This document shows, in pieces, positions 1 to 5,546 of a stretch of DNA of 7,799 nt (its first letter is position 1; every line of letters starts with the position of its first letter). Below the pieces are notes generated by a model. It made no database searches. It worked only from the letters and a program-made list of their open reading frames with translations, and was not told the origin of the DNA. The position numbers and the translations under genes were made by a program. This DNA is from Clostridiales bacterium. GTDB taxonomy: Bacteria > Bacillota > Clostridia > Oscillospirales > Acutalibacteraceae. Location: NCBI GenBank assembly GCA_019417145.1, contig DXVY01000073.1, positions 1-7,799 on the forward strand, written 5' to 3'.

Positions 1-30
1 ATACGGATGAATGGCTCGCATTTTATCTGC

Positions 31-61
31 AAAAAACAGCGGAGGCTGCACACCTCCGCTG
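31..61 (-). terminator. Rho-independent terminator of the M23 peptidase gene
   Basis: Read on the minus strand, a perfect 9-bp stem (CAGCGGAGG with CCTCCGCTG, loop of 7 bases) is followed directly by six T residues (the A-run at 31-36). It lies 23 bases after the stop codon of the leftward M23 gene, the usual spacing for an intrinsic terminator. Confidence 0.88.
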
Positions 62-84
62 CGCAATGCTATCCTCTTACATGA

Positions 85-1224
85 TCATCCGCCTGATACC
101 CCTTCGGAAGAATCTACCTGTTGGTCGTTCTGTCCGGACTGCCCATCCGGCGTATCACCGGAGAGAGGATCGGGGGCGTTCTCCGGCGTATATCTGTCAG
201 GACTGCCGGCGGGTCGAATGTCATAAATACGGCTGTAGTCCTTGGTTTCGGTATTTTTCACTACCTCCGACTGATGTCGCCGCAGCAGACGCACGATATT
301 GTAGCAGTCGATCCATATCTCGTTATTGCCCTCTTTCTGCGACTCGTCGAATATGAGCTGGATACCAAAATGCAGATGGGGTTGGCGAATGTTGTTTACA
401 TTCTCATTGGCACTGTACCCTGTATGTCCCAGGTAGCCGATTACATCTCCCGGCAGCACCACCGATCCTTCTCGCAGTTCCTTCTGATACGGGAAGTTCT
501 GGCGGAGGTGGGCGTAATAGTAATACCTTTTCTTGTCAAAGCTACGGATACCGATACGCCAGCCGCCATACTGATTCCATCCCAGAGCCTCCACCGTCCC
601 CCCCTCGACGGCTATAATGGGGGTGCCGGTGGCGCCCATGAGATCATGGCCCAGATGTTTGCGCTTGTAGCCATAGTCCCGGCTGCTGCCAAAGTCATCG
701 TAGTCGCTGTAAGGATAATTTTTGGCAATGGGAGAAAAGGCGATCAGCCCATAGCGGCTTTCCCAGAGCAGCTCCTCGCTGTTTTCGGCCTTTACCTGCA
801 CCTCATAGGGCCCCACCATACCGCCCAGTACCGCGGTGTAGGCCTCCAGATAATAAGAATAGTATGTAAGGTTCTCGGTCAGTTCCTCCAGTGTTTTCCC
901 TTGGCGCAGCAGTGCGGCCAGCTCATCCAGCTTGGTCGTCTTTACCCCCGACCAGTTGCCTCCGTTGCGAGCGGCGGTATAGGCCAGCAGCTCCACCCAA
1001 TTGAACTGTACAGCTTCATTTTTTACATGGGAATCCACATCCAAAGTCAGCGCCTTTTCCAGCATGGCATAAGGGACGTTGAAATCGACCCATTTAATAT
1101 AATCCTTCTTTTCTTCCTCTGCCAGCGCACCGTAAAGAAGGCAGCCGCCGGCAACCAGGACGGCCGAAAGGATCAACGCCACTGCCGCCAGCAGCAGCCG
1201 TTTTCCTCGACAGATCAGAAACAT
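85..1224 (-). CDS. Membrane-anchored M23 family metallopeptidase
   Basis: Predicted zinc endopeptidase of the LytM/M23 type, which cuts peptide cross-links or stem peptides of peptidoglycan outside the membrane. Numbering from the start chosen here (379 residues), a short basic N-terminus and a hydrophobic segment at about 9-35 form a membrane anchor. An M23 domain follows at about 185-290. The zinc and catalytic residues are all present: H190 and D194 (HxxxD in KHLGHD), H239 (YYAHL), and H283/H285 (PHLHFG). Residues 40-160 are a helix-rich region I cannot assign. The last 45 residues are a Pro/Asp/Ser/Gly/Gln-rich, probably disordered tail. ATG 1224 was chosen because AAGGGG stands 9 bases upstream. 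The GTG at 1263 and the ATG at 1245 in the same frame have no such site. A Cys at position 28 lies within the hydrophobic segment, but its lipobox (AGGC) is poor. The gene is monocistronic in view and ends at a strong terminator. The family is certain; the exact substrate is not. Confidence 0.9.
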   Translation of the reverse strand: MFLICRGKRLLLAAVALILSAVLVAGGCLLYGALAEEEKKDYIKWVDFNVPYAMLEKALTLDVDSHVKNEAVQFNWVELLAYTAARNGGNWSGVKTTKLDELAALLRQGKTLEELTENLTYYSYYLEAYTAVLGGMVGPYEVQVKAENSEELLWESRYGLIAFSPIAKNYPYSDYDDFGSSRDYGYKRKHLGHDLMGATGTPIIAVEGGTVEALGWNQYGGWRIGIRSFDKKRYYYYAHLRQNFPYQKELREGSVVLPGDVIGYLGHTGYSANENVNNIRQPHLHFGIQLIFDESQKEGNNEIWIDCYNIVRLLRRHQSEVVKNTETKDYSRIYDIRPAGSPDRYTPENAPDPLSGDTPDGQSGQNDQQVDSSEGVSGG

Positions 1225-1424
1225 ATTCCCACGCCCCTTTCCCATTATGAAAATATATGCCACAGACGGGACGGGTATGCGTCAGACATCCGGAAAGGAA
1301 GGCGGGACTCGCCAGGGAAAACCGCCTGTCCCGCACATCGGAAGGGGGGCAAAATCTTTGACCATGGCATGGAATAGGGACTTTTTGCTGTAAAGAGACC
1401 GACTAGTGGCGCTTGGCGTTAGGT

Positions 1425-1433
1425 TGTGGATAA
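1425..1433 (-). other. Perfect DnaA-box match (isolated)
   Basis: The minus strand reads TTATCCACA, an exact match to the DnaA box consensus TTATNCACA. It stands alone: I see no second box, no AT-rich unwinding element and no dnaA or dnaN nearby. It is therefore not evidence of a replication origin. It could be a DnaA-responsive or titration site, or chance. Confidence 0.3.
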
Positions 1434-1562
1434 GCGCGTATCCCTTTGTCTTATTCGCCTGGTGGCTACAAGGGCCCCAGCCGGCAGGCCGGAGAATATT
1501 TCTTACTTATTCCCGTATGGTCTTTCGGTCAGAATGCGGCATAGCCTATGGAGCCGTTCGTT

Positions 1563-1584
1563 CCCCTAGGGGTAAAATATACCC
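1563..1584. repeat. Overlapping palindromes, operator-like
   Basis: A perfect palindrome CCCCTAGGGG (1563-1572) overlaps an inverted repeat GGGTA-N5-TACCC (1570-1584) with an AT-rich centre. The arrangement resembles a regulator binding site, but no cognate regulator is in the window and no promoter could be placed beside it. Confidence 0.3.
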
Positions 1585-1625
1585 GCCTTTACATGGCTGA
1601 AAATAGAAGGATCTGTCGTTCCAAT

Positions 1626-1656
1626 CGCAAGCCGCCGTCATAAGAAACGGCTTGCG
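1626..1656. repeat. 9-bp perfect inverted repeat upstream of the clpB promoter
   Basis: CGCAAGCCG (1626-1634) and CGGCTTGCG (1648-1656) form a perfect 9-bp stem with a 13-base loop. Neither strand has a T-run after the stem, so an intrinsic terminator is unlikely. It ends 22 bases before the proposed clpB -35 element. It may be a protein-binding site or the 3' stem of an unrecognised RNA. Confidence 0.45.
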
Positions 1657-1678
1657 AACCCTGTTGCTGTGAACTTTC

Positions 1679-1707
1679 TATACAACGCCTTAGCACTCAA
1701 TTATACT
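1679..1707 (+). promoter_or_regulatory. Probable sigma-A promoter of clpB
   Basis: TATACA (1679-1684, 4 of 6 to TTGACA) and TATACT (1702-1707, 5 of 6 to TATAAT) are separated by exactly 17 bases. The -10 hexamer lies in the 9-base spacer of the CIRCE operator, so HrcA binding would block RNA polymerase directly. The expected start at about 1714 gives a leader of about 150 bases. The assignment is by eye. A weaker alternative -10 (TACAAT, 1766-1771) lies further downstream. Confidence 0.5.
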
Positions 1708-1716
1708 GAGTGCTAA
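1690..1716 (+). promoter_or_regulatory. CIRCE operator (HrcA binding site)
   Basis: TTAGCACTC-N9-GAGTGCTAA is an exact match to the CIRCE consensus inverted repeat, with the canonical 9-base spacer (AATTATACT). In Firmicutes and other bacteria, HrcA binds CIRCE and represses class I heat-shock genes until heat or misfolded protein inactivates it. This places the downstream clpB under HrcA control. hrcA itself is not in the window. Confidence 0.97.
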
Positions 1717-1770
1717 ATTTACATTTTAGACACAATTTCTTCTACATTTTTTCATATAGGACTATTACAA

Positions 1771-1791
1771 TAAAGGTCAGTAAAGGACAGA
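1771..1791 (+). promoter_or_regulatory. Degenerate CtsR-like tandem heptad
   Basis: GGTCAGT (1775-1781), spacer AAA, then GGACAGA (1785-1791) matches the CtsR operator layout GGTCAAA-NAN-GGTCAAA at 5 of 7 positions in each heptad, with the correct 3-base spacing and the central A. It is also a 10-base tandem repeat with one mismatch (1771-1780 and 1781-1790). It lies just after a possible -10 hexamer, TACAAT (1766-1771). CtsR controls clp genes in many Firmicutes, so the location fits. The four mismatches make this a candidate only. Confidence 0.3.
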
Positions 1792-1828
1792 CACTACAGC
1801 CATTGCATTTTATGTTAACAAATTGCGT

Positions 1829-1849
1829 GGCGCGTCAGGGCGCGATCAG
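1829..1849 (+). repeat. GC-rich tandem repeat beside the clpB ribosome binding site
   Basis: GGCGCGTCAG (1829-1838) is followed at once by GGCGCGATCAG (1839-1849), identical apart from one inserted base. The two GCGC cores can pair across 6 bases, forming a small hairpin that ends a few bases before the ribosome binding site (AAGGCGGGAG, 1851-1860). It could modulate translation, but this is inference. Confidence 0.35.
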
Positions 1850-1864
1850 AAAGGCGGGAGCAAT

Positions 1865-2182
1865 ATGAACGCACAGAAATTTACGCAGAAGTCTTTGGAG
1901 GCTATGGAGGCCGCCCAGAGCCTTGCGGCCAGTCGGCAGAATATGAGTATGGACCAGGAGCACCTGCTGCTGGCCCTAACGAAACAGGAGGCGGGGCTGA
2001 TCCCCCAGCTGATTAAAAAAATGGGGCTGGATGAAACGCGATTCCAAACAGCTGTGGAGAATCTAGCGGACAGTCTGCCCGGCGTCAGCGGGCCCGGCCG
2101 GGAGGCGGGCAAGATCTATATCCGCCGACCTGGACAAGACCCTGGCCGAGGCCGAGAAGATAGCGGACCGCATGCGGGATGA
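1865..2182 (+). CDS. clpB: ClpB N-terminal fragment, cut off by a frame break
   Basis: First part of the ATP-dependent disaggregase ClpB. From ATG 1865, with AAGGCGGGAG just upstream (4-base spacing), residues 1-85 read as the first Clp-N repeat: FTQKSLEAMEAAQSLA, then an MDQEHLLLAL segment, then LPGVSGPGREAGKIY. After Tyr85 (codon 2117-2119) the frame reads unrelated residues and stops at TGA 2180-2182. The true continuation (SADLDKTLAEAEKIADRM) is in the +1 frame from 2121. The TTG at 1823 in the same frame is not credible as a start. The second ORF begins at ATG 2172, so the two overlap by 11 bases. Taken together the two pieces give a ClpB of normal length, so I read this as one gene broken by a small indel or a sequence error, not as a separate small protein. 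Confidence 0.85.
   Translation: MNAQKFTQKSLEAMEAAQSLAASRQNMSMDQEHLLLALTKQEAGLIPQLIKKMGLDETRFQTAVENLADSLPGVSGPGREAGKIYIRRPGQDPGRGREDSGPHAG
2117..2123 (+). other. clpB: Frame break in clpB (2 bases missing or +1 shift)
   Basis: Homology passes from the frame of ATG 1865 to the +1 frame exactly here. Restoring one TA or TC dinucleotide in TATATC would give Ile-Tyr-Ile-Ser and join both halves with no other change. Loss of one unit from a short dinucleotide run, or a base-calling or assembly error, explains it simply. No in-frame stop stands at the site to pause ribosomes as in prfB. Confidence 0.8.
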
Positions 2183-4469
2183 ATACGTGTCGGTTGAGCA
2201 TCTTTTTTTAAGCATGCTGGAGAACCCTAACCAAAATTTAAAGCGATTGTTTAAGGAGCAGGGCGTGGACAAAAATGCCTTTTTAAAGGCTCTATCCGAT
2301 GTGCGGGGGGCGACCCGGGTGACCACCGATTCCCCGGAATCCACCTATGACGCCCTAAAAAAATACGGCGTGGATCTGGTGGAGCGGGCCAGATCCAAAA
2401 AGCTGGATCCGGTTATCGGCCGGGACGACGAAATCCGCAATGTCATTCGTATCCTATCTCGTAAATCCAAGAATAATCCCGTGCTCATTGGCGAGCCGGG
2501 CGTGGGCAAGACGGCCATCGCCGAGGGCCTTGCCCAGCGAATCGTCCGGGGGGATGTGCCGGGGAGCCTCAAGGACAAAACCATCTTTTCCCTGGACATG
2601 GGCTCCCTGATTGCAGGGGCCAAGTTCAGGGGGGAGTTTGAGGAACGGCTTAAGGCCGTTTTGAACGAGATCAAGAAAAGCGACGGGAAGATCATCCTCT
2701 TTATCGACGAGCTGCACTTGATCGTGGGCGCGGGTAAGACCGAGGGCTCCATGGACGCGGGCAACCTTTTAAAGCCTATGCTGGCCAGAGGCGAGCTGCA
2801 CTGCATCGGCGCCACCACCCTAAACGAATACCGTCAGTACATCGAGAAGGACGCCGCGTTGGAGCGGCGATTCCAGCCTGTGCTGGTGGATGAACCTACG
2901 GTGGAGGACACCATCGCCATCCTCCGGGGATTGAAGGAGCGGTACGAGGTCTACCACGGGGTCAAAATCCAGGACGGCGCCATCATCGCGGCCGCCACCC
3001 TGTCCAATCGGTACATTACCGACCGCTTCCTGCCCGACAAGGCCATCGATTTAATCGACGAGGCCTGCGCCATGATTCGTACGGAGATCGACTCCATGCC
3101 CACCGAACTGGATGTGATCCAGCGCAAAATCATCCAACATGAAATTGAAGAGGCGGCCCTGAAAAAGGAGAGCGACGCTCTCTCCAAAGAGCATCTGGCC
3201 GAGATTCAAAGGGAACTGGCCGAGATGCGGGAGCAGTTTAAATCCATGAAGGCCCAGTGGGACAACGAAAAGGCGGCCATTGGCAAGGTACAGGAGCTTC
3301 GCCGCCAGATCGAGGAGATAAACGCCGACATAGAGCGGGCCGAGCAGGCCTACGACCTGAACAAGGCCGCCGAGCTGAAATACGGCCGTCTGCCCGCCCT
3401 GCAAGCGCAACTGGAGGCCGAGGAAAAGCTGGCCGACGCCTCCAAACCAAAAGAAGGCTCCCTTTTGCGGGACAAGGTCACCGAGGAGGAGATCGCCCGG
3501 ATTATCGAGCGGTGGACCGGTATCCCCGTGGCCCGGCTGATGGAAGGCGAGCGAGAGAAGCTTCTCCACCTGCCCGAAATCCTGCATAAACGGGTCATTG
3601 GCCAGACGCAGGCGGTAGACAAGGTCACCGAGGCCATCATGCGCTCCCGCGCCGGCATCAAGGATCCCGGCCGCCCCATCGGTTCCTTCCTCTTCTTAGG
3701 TCCCACGGGCGTGGGCAAGACCGAGCTGGCCAAGGCCCTGGCCCAGTGCCTGTTCGATGACGAGAAGAATATCATCCGCATCGATATGAGCGAGTATATG
3801 GAGAAGTTCTCGGTATCCCGCCTTATCGGCGCGCCGCCCGGATATGTGGGCTATGAAGAGGGCGGGCAGCTCACCGAGGCTGTGCGCAGACATCCTTATT
3901 CGGTCATCCTCTTCGACGAGGTGGAAAAAGCCCATCCGGATGTGTTCAATATCCTTTTGCAGGTGCTGGACGACGGCCGCATCACCGATTCCCAAGGCCG
4001 GACGGTGGACTTTAAGAATACCATCTTGATCCTCACCTCCAACTTGGGCTCCAACTTCCTGCTGGACGGCATTGGCGCCGACGGAGAGATAACGGCCCAG
4101 GCCAAAGAGCAGATCAACGCCCTTTTAAAGCAGTCCTTCCGGCCTGAATTCCTAAACCGTTTGGACGAGATTGTATTCTACAAGCCCCTGACCCGGGAAA
4201 ACATGGTCTCCATTGTGGAACTTCAAATTGCCGATTTGAATCGGCGGCTGGCGAATAAGCAGATCTCCTGCACGGTAACCCCGGCGGCTAAGGACTACAT
4301 TGTGGAGCAGGCATACGATCCTGTATACGGCGCCCGGCCCCTGCGTCGGTATATTGAGCAAAGGGTGGAAACCCTCATCGCCAGAAAGATCCTGGCGGAT
4401 GACCTGCTGCCCGGCGCCAAGCTGACCGTGGACGCGGGCGCCGAGGGACTGACCCTTCAGGTGCGGTAA
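2172..4469 (+). CDS. clpB: ClpB disaggregase, main part (both AAA+ modules)
   Basis: ClpB threads aggregated proteins through a hexameric ring, working with DnaK. Numbering on the rejoined 868-residue protein: the second Clp-N repeat at about 87-145 (true reading starts at 2121); NBD1 with Walker A GEPGVGKT (210-217), pore loop AGAKFRGEFE (aromatic residue Phe255), Walker B ILFIDE ending at E283, and arginine fingers R335/R336; a coiled-coil middle domain at about 405-530, full length as in ClpB and much longer than in ClpC; NBD2 with Walker A GPTGVGKT (613-620), pore loop GYVGYEEGG (660-668), Walker B VILFDE (681-686) and sensor-2 GARPLRR (823-829). Every catalytic motif is intact and no second lesion is seen. 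ATG 2172 lacks a good ribosome binding site, so this start is an artefact of the frame break or, at most, an inefficient internal start yielding a form without most of the N-domain. Control by CIRCE and perhaps CtsR. Confidence 0.95.
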   Translation: MRDEYVSVEHLFLSMLENPNQNLKRLFKEQGVDKNAFLKALSDVRGATRVTTDSPESTYDALKKYGVDLVERARSKKLDPVIGRDDEIRNVIRILSRKSKNNPVLIGEPGVGKTAIAEGLAQRIVRGDVPGSLKDKTIFSLDMGSLIAGAKFRGEFEERLKAVLNEIKKSDGKIILFIDELHLIVGAGKTEGSMDAGNLLKPMLARGELHCIGATTLNEYRQYIEKDAALERRFQPVLVDEPTVEDTIAILRGLKERYEVYHGVKIQDGAIIAAATLSNRYITDRFLPDKAIDLIDEACAMIRTEIDSMPTELDVIQRKIIQHEIEEAALKKESDALSKEHLAEIQRELAEMREQFKSMKAQWDNEKAAIGKVQELRRQIEEINADIERAEQAYDLNKAAELKYGRLPALQAQLEAEEKLADASKPKEGSLLRDKVTEEEIARIIERWTGIPVARLMEGEREKLLHLPEILHKRVIGQTQAVDKVTEAIMRSRAGIKDPGRPIGSFLFLGPTGVGKTELAKALAQCLFDDEKNIIRIDMSEYMEKFSVSRLIGAPPGYVGYEEGGQLTEAVRRHPYSVILFDEVEKAHPDVFNILLQVLDDGRITDSQGRTVDFKNTILILTSNLGSNFLLDGIGADGEITAQAKEQINALLKQSFRPEFLNRLDEIVFYKPLTRENMVSIVELQIADLNRRLANKQISCTVTPAAKDYIVEQAYDPVYGARPLRRYIEQRVETLIARKILADDLLPGAKLTVDAGAEGLTLQVR

Positions 4470-4473
4470 TCCC

Positions 4474-4503
4474 AAAGCCTTCCTCTCAAAAGGGGAAGGC
4501 TTT
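4474..4503 (+). terminator. Probable terminator after clpB
   Basis: A perfect 10-bp stem, AAAGCCTTCC with GGAAGGCTTT, and a 10-base loop begin 4 bases after the clpB stop. The tail (ATGTATTTG) is only moderately T-rich, so termination may be incomplete. The next gene has its own promoter. Confidence 0.7.
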
Positions 4504-4527
4504 ATGTATTTGAAATAAAAACACCCC

Positions 4528-4556
4528 TTGTGTATCCCGCTGATCTATGTTATGTT
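4528..4556 (+). promoter_or_regulatory. Probable promoter of the ROK-SIS operon
   Basis: TTGTGT (4528-4533) and TATGTT (4551-4556) are 17 bases apart, and a TG extended -10 element stands at 4548-4549. The hexamers match the consensus at 3 and 4 of 6 positions. The position, between the clpB terminator and the kinase ribosome binding site (GAGAGGA, 4575-4581), supports the call. Confidence 0.4.
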
Positions 4557-4591
4557 TTAGGCAGAACAAACGGTGAGAGGACGGATTTTTT

Positions 4592-5533
4592 ATGTATATC
4601 TTGGGGTTTGATATTGGCGGGACCAAATGCGCCGTCATTGTAGGAGAAGCCAAAGGAGACTCCCTGCGCATTCTGCGGCGGGAAGCTTGTCCCACCGATC
4701 TGACCATTTCGCCCGAGGGCATGCTGGAGCGGCTCTGTCATATGGCCGATGGTCTTATGGGGGACCAGAGGCCGGAGGCCATCGGTATTTCCTGCGGCGG
4801 GCCGCTGAACAGCAAGGCGGGTCTGATTTTGGGGCCGCCCAATCTGACCGGCTGGGATCATGTGCCTATCTGCGAGATGCTGCAAAAGCGGTATGGGCTT
4901 CCGGCGCGTCTTCACAATGACGCCAACGCCTGCGCCATAGCCGAATGGAAATTCGGTGCGGGCCGCGGCTGTCGGCATATGATCTTCCTGACCTTTGGTA
5001 CGGGTTTTGGCGCGGGCTTAATCCTCAACGGCCAGCTTTATTCCGGCGCGGGAGATATGGCCGGAGAGGTGGGGCACATCCGCATTGCCGAAACCGGGCC
5101 GGTGGGCTTTGGAAAGGCCGGTTCCCTGGAGGGATTCTGCTCCGGAGGGGGAATTGCCCGCTTGGGTGTACAGATGGCAGAGGAAGCCCTAGCCAAAGGC
5201 GTCCGGCCGGCCTACTGGAAGAATGGCCAGAAGATCAGCGCCAAATCCATTGCAGAGGCGGCCTATGCCGGGGATCAGACCGCCATCGACGTATACCGGG
5301 TCAGCGGTCGGCACCTGGGTCGGGGTCTGGCCATGCTCATCGACGCTTTCGCCCCGGAGCGGATTATCATCGGCAGCGTATTTGCCCGATCGGGGGATCT
5401 GCTGATTCCTGAAATGGAAAAGGCCATTGCAGAAGAAGCGCTGTATATAAATGCCGGCCTGTGTGAAATTCTTCCGGCCGCTTTGGGGGATGATTTGGGC
5501 GATTACGCCGCCCTGGCCGCCGCATTGCTGTAG
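4592..5533 (+). CDS. ROK family sugar kinase (zinc-motif-less type)
   Basis: Predicted cytoplasmic ATP-dependent sugar kinase of the ROK family (313 residues, the usual length for kinases without an added DNA-binding domain). The phosphate-binding motif DIGGTK is at 7-12, a sugar-binding segment GISCGGP at 65-71, the catalytic HNDANA at 108-113 with base D110, the second phosphate loop FGTGFGAG at 135-142, and the GEVGH motif at 158-162. No N-terminal helix-turn-helix is present, so it is an enzyme and not a NagC-type repressor. Where most ROK kinases carry the zinc motif CxCGxxGCxE, this one reads GPVGFGKAGSLE (169-180), with no Cys. A single Cys183 follows in GFCSGGG. ATG 4592 has GAGAGGA 10 bases upstream. 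The SIS isomerase gene follows after 13 bases. The substrate (glucose, an amino sugar or another hexose) cannot be deduced. Confidence 0.92.
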   Translation: MYILGFDIGGTKCAVIVGEAKGDSLRILRREACPTDLTISPEGMLERLCHMADGLMGDQRPEAIGISCGGPLNSKAGLILGPPNLTGWDHVPICEMLQKRYGLPARLHNDANACAIAEWKFGAGRGCRHMIFLTFGTGFGAGLILNGQLYSGAGDMAGEVGHIRIAETGPVGFGKAGSLEGFCSGGGIARLGVQMAEEALAKGVRPAYWKNGQKISAKSIAEAAYAGDQTAIDVYRVSGRHLGRGLAMLIDAFAPERIIIGSVFARSGDLLIPEMEKAIAEEALYINAGLCEILPAALGDDLGDYAALAAALL

Positions 5534-5546
5534 AGGAGCGTGGATT

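Larger units (their letters stand above)
1225..1689. other. Divergent intergenic region without a supported gene
   Basis: This stretch separates the leftward M23 gene from the rightward clpB gene. The only open frame of note, 1406-1600 on the plus strand, starts with GTG, has no ribosome binding site and its translation resembles nothing I know, so I do not call it. The region holds a GCGGGAC/GTCCCGC inverted repeat (1302-1308 and 1328-1334), a DnaA-box match (1425-1433), a GGATA/TATCC hairpin (1428-1443), a perfect 10-base palindrome (1563-1572) overlapping a second inverted repeat (1570-1584), and a 9-bp stem at 1626-1656. No riboswitch class could be recognised by eye on either strand. An unrecognised structured RNA is possible. 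Confidence 0.5.

Noticed and set aside
1130..1224. Lipoprotein signal peptide on the M23 peptidase (Cys28)
   Set aside because: The residues before Cys (AGG) do not fit a lipobox well, and hydrophobic residues continue after Cys, which favours a plain membrane anchor.
121..1377. 418-codon open frame on the plus strand, antisense to the M23 peptidase gene and longer than it
   Set aside because: Its translation shows no recognisable domain. The opposite strand has a ribosome binding site, all M23 motifs and a terminator. Long antisense frames are common in GC-rich DNA.
1425..1433. Replication origin suggested by the DnaA box
   Set aside because: It is a single box without a cluster, an AT-rich unwinding element or dnaA/dnaN nearby.
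1406..1600. 64-codon open frame in the divergent spacer
   Set aside because: It has a GTG start without a ribosome binding site and no recognisable motif, and it crosses several inverted repeats.
1264..1620. c-di-AMP (ydaO) or T-box riboswitch upstream of the M23 gene or clpB
   Set aside because: I looked for the conserved ydaO pattern and the T-box GGUGGNACCGCG segment on both strands and found neither.
2117..2123. Programmed +1 frameshifting in clpB as the main explanation
   Set aside because: There is no in-frame stop at the shift site, no prfB-like slippery codon and no precedent that I know of in clpB. A missing dinucleotide is simpler.
3051..3587. 178-codon frame opposite the clpB middle domain, and other shadow frames inside clpB
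   Set aside because: These frames overlap fully conserved ClpB sequence and have no start signals of their own.
5451..5546. Upstream extension of the SIS gene into the kinase gene
   Set aside because: The extension is the out-of-frame reading of the conserved ROK C-terminus. ATG 5547 has a proper ribosome binding site, and the protein then begins like its family.
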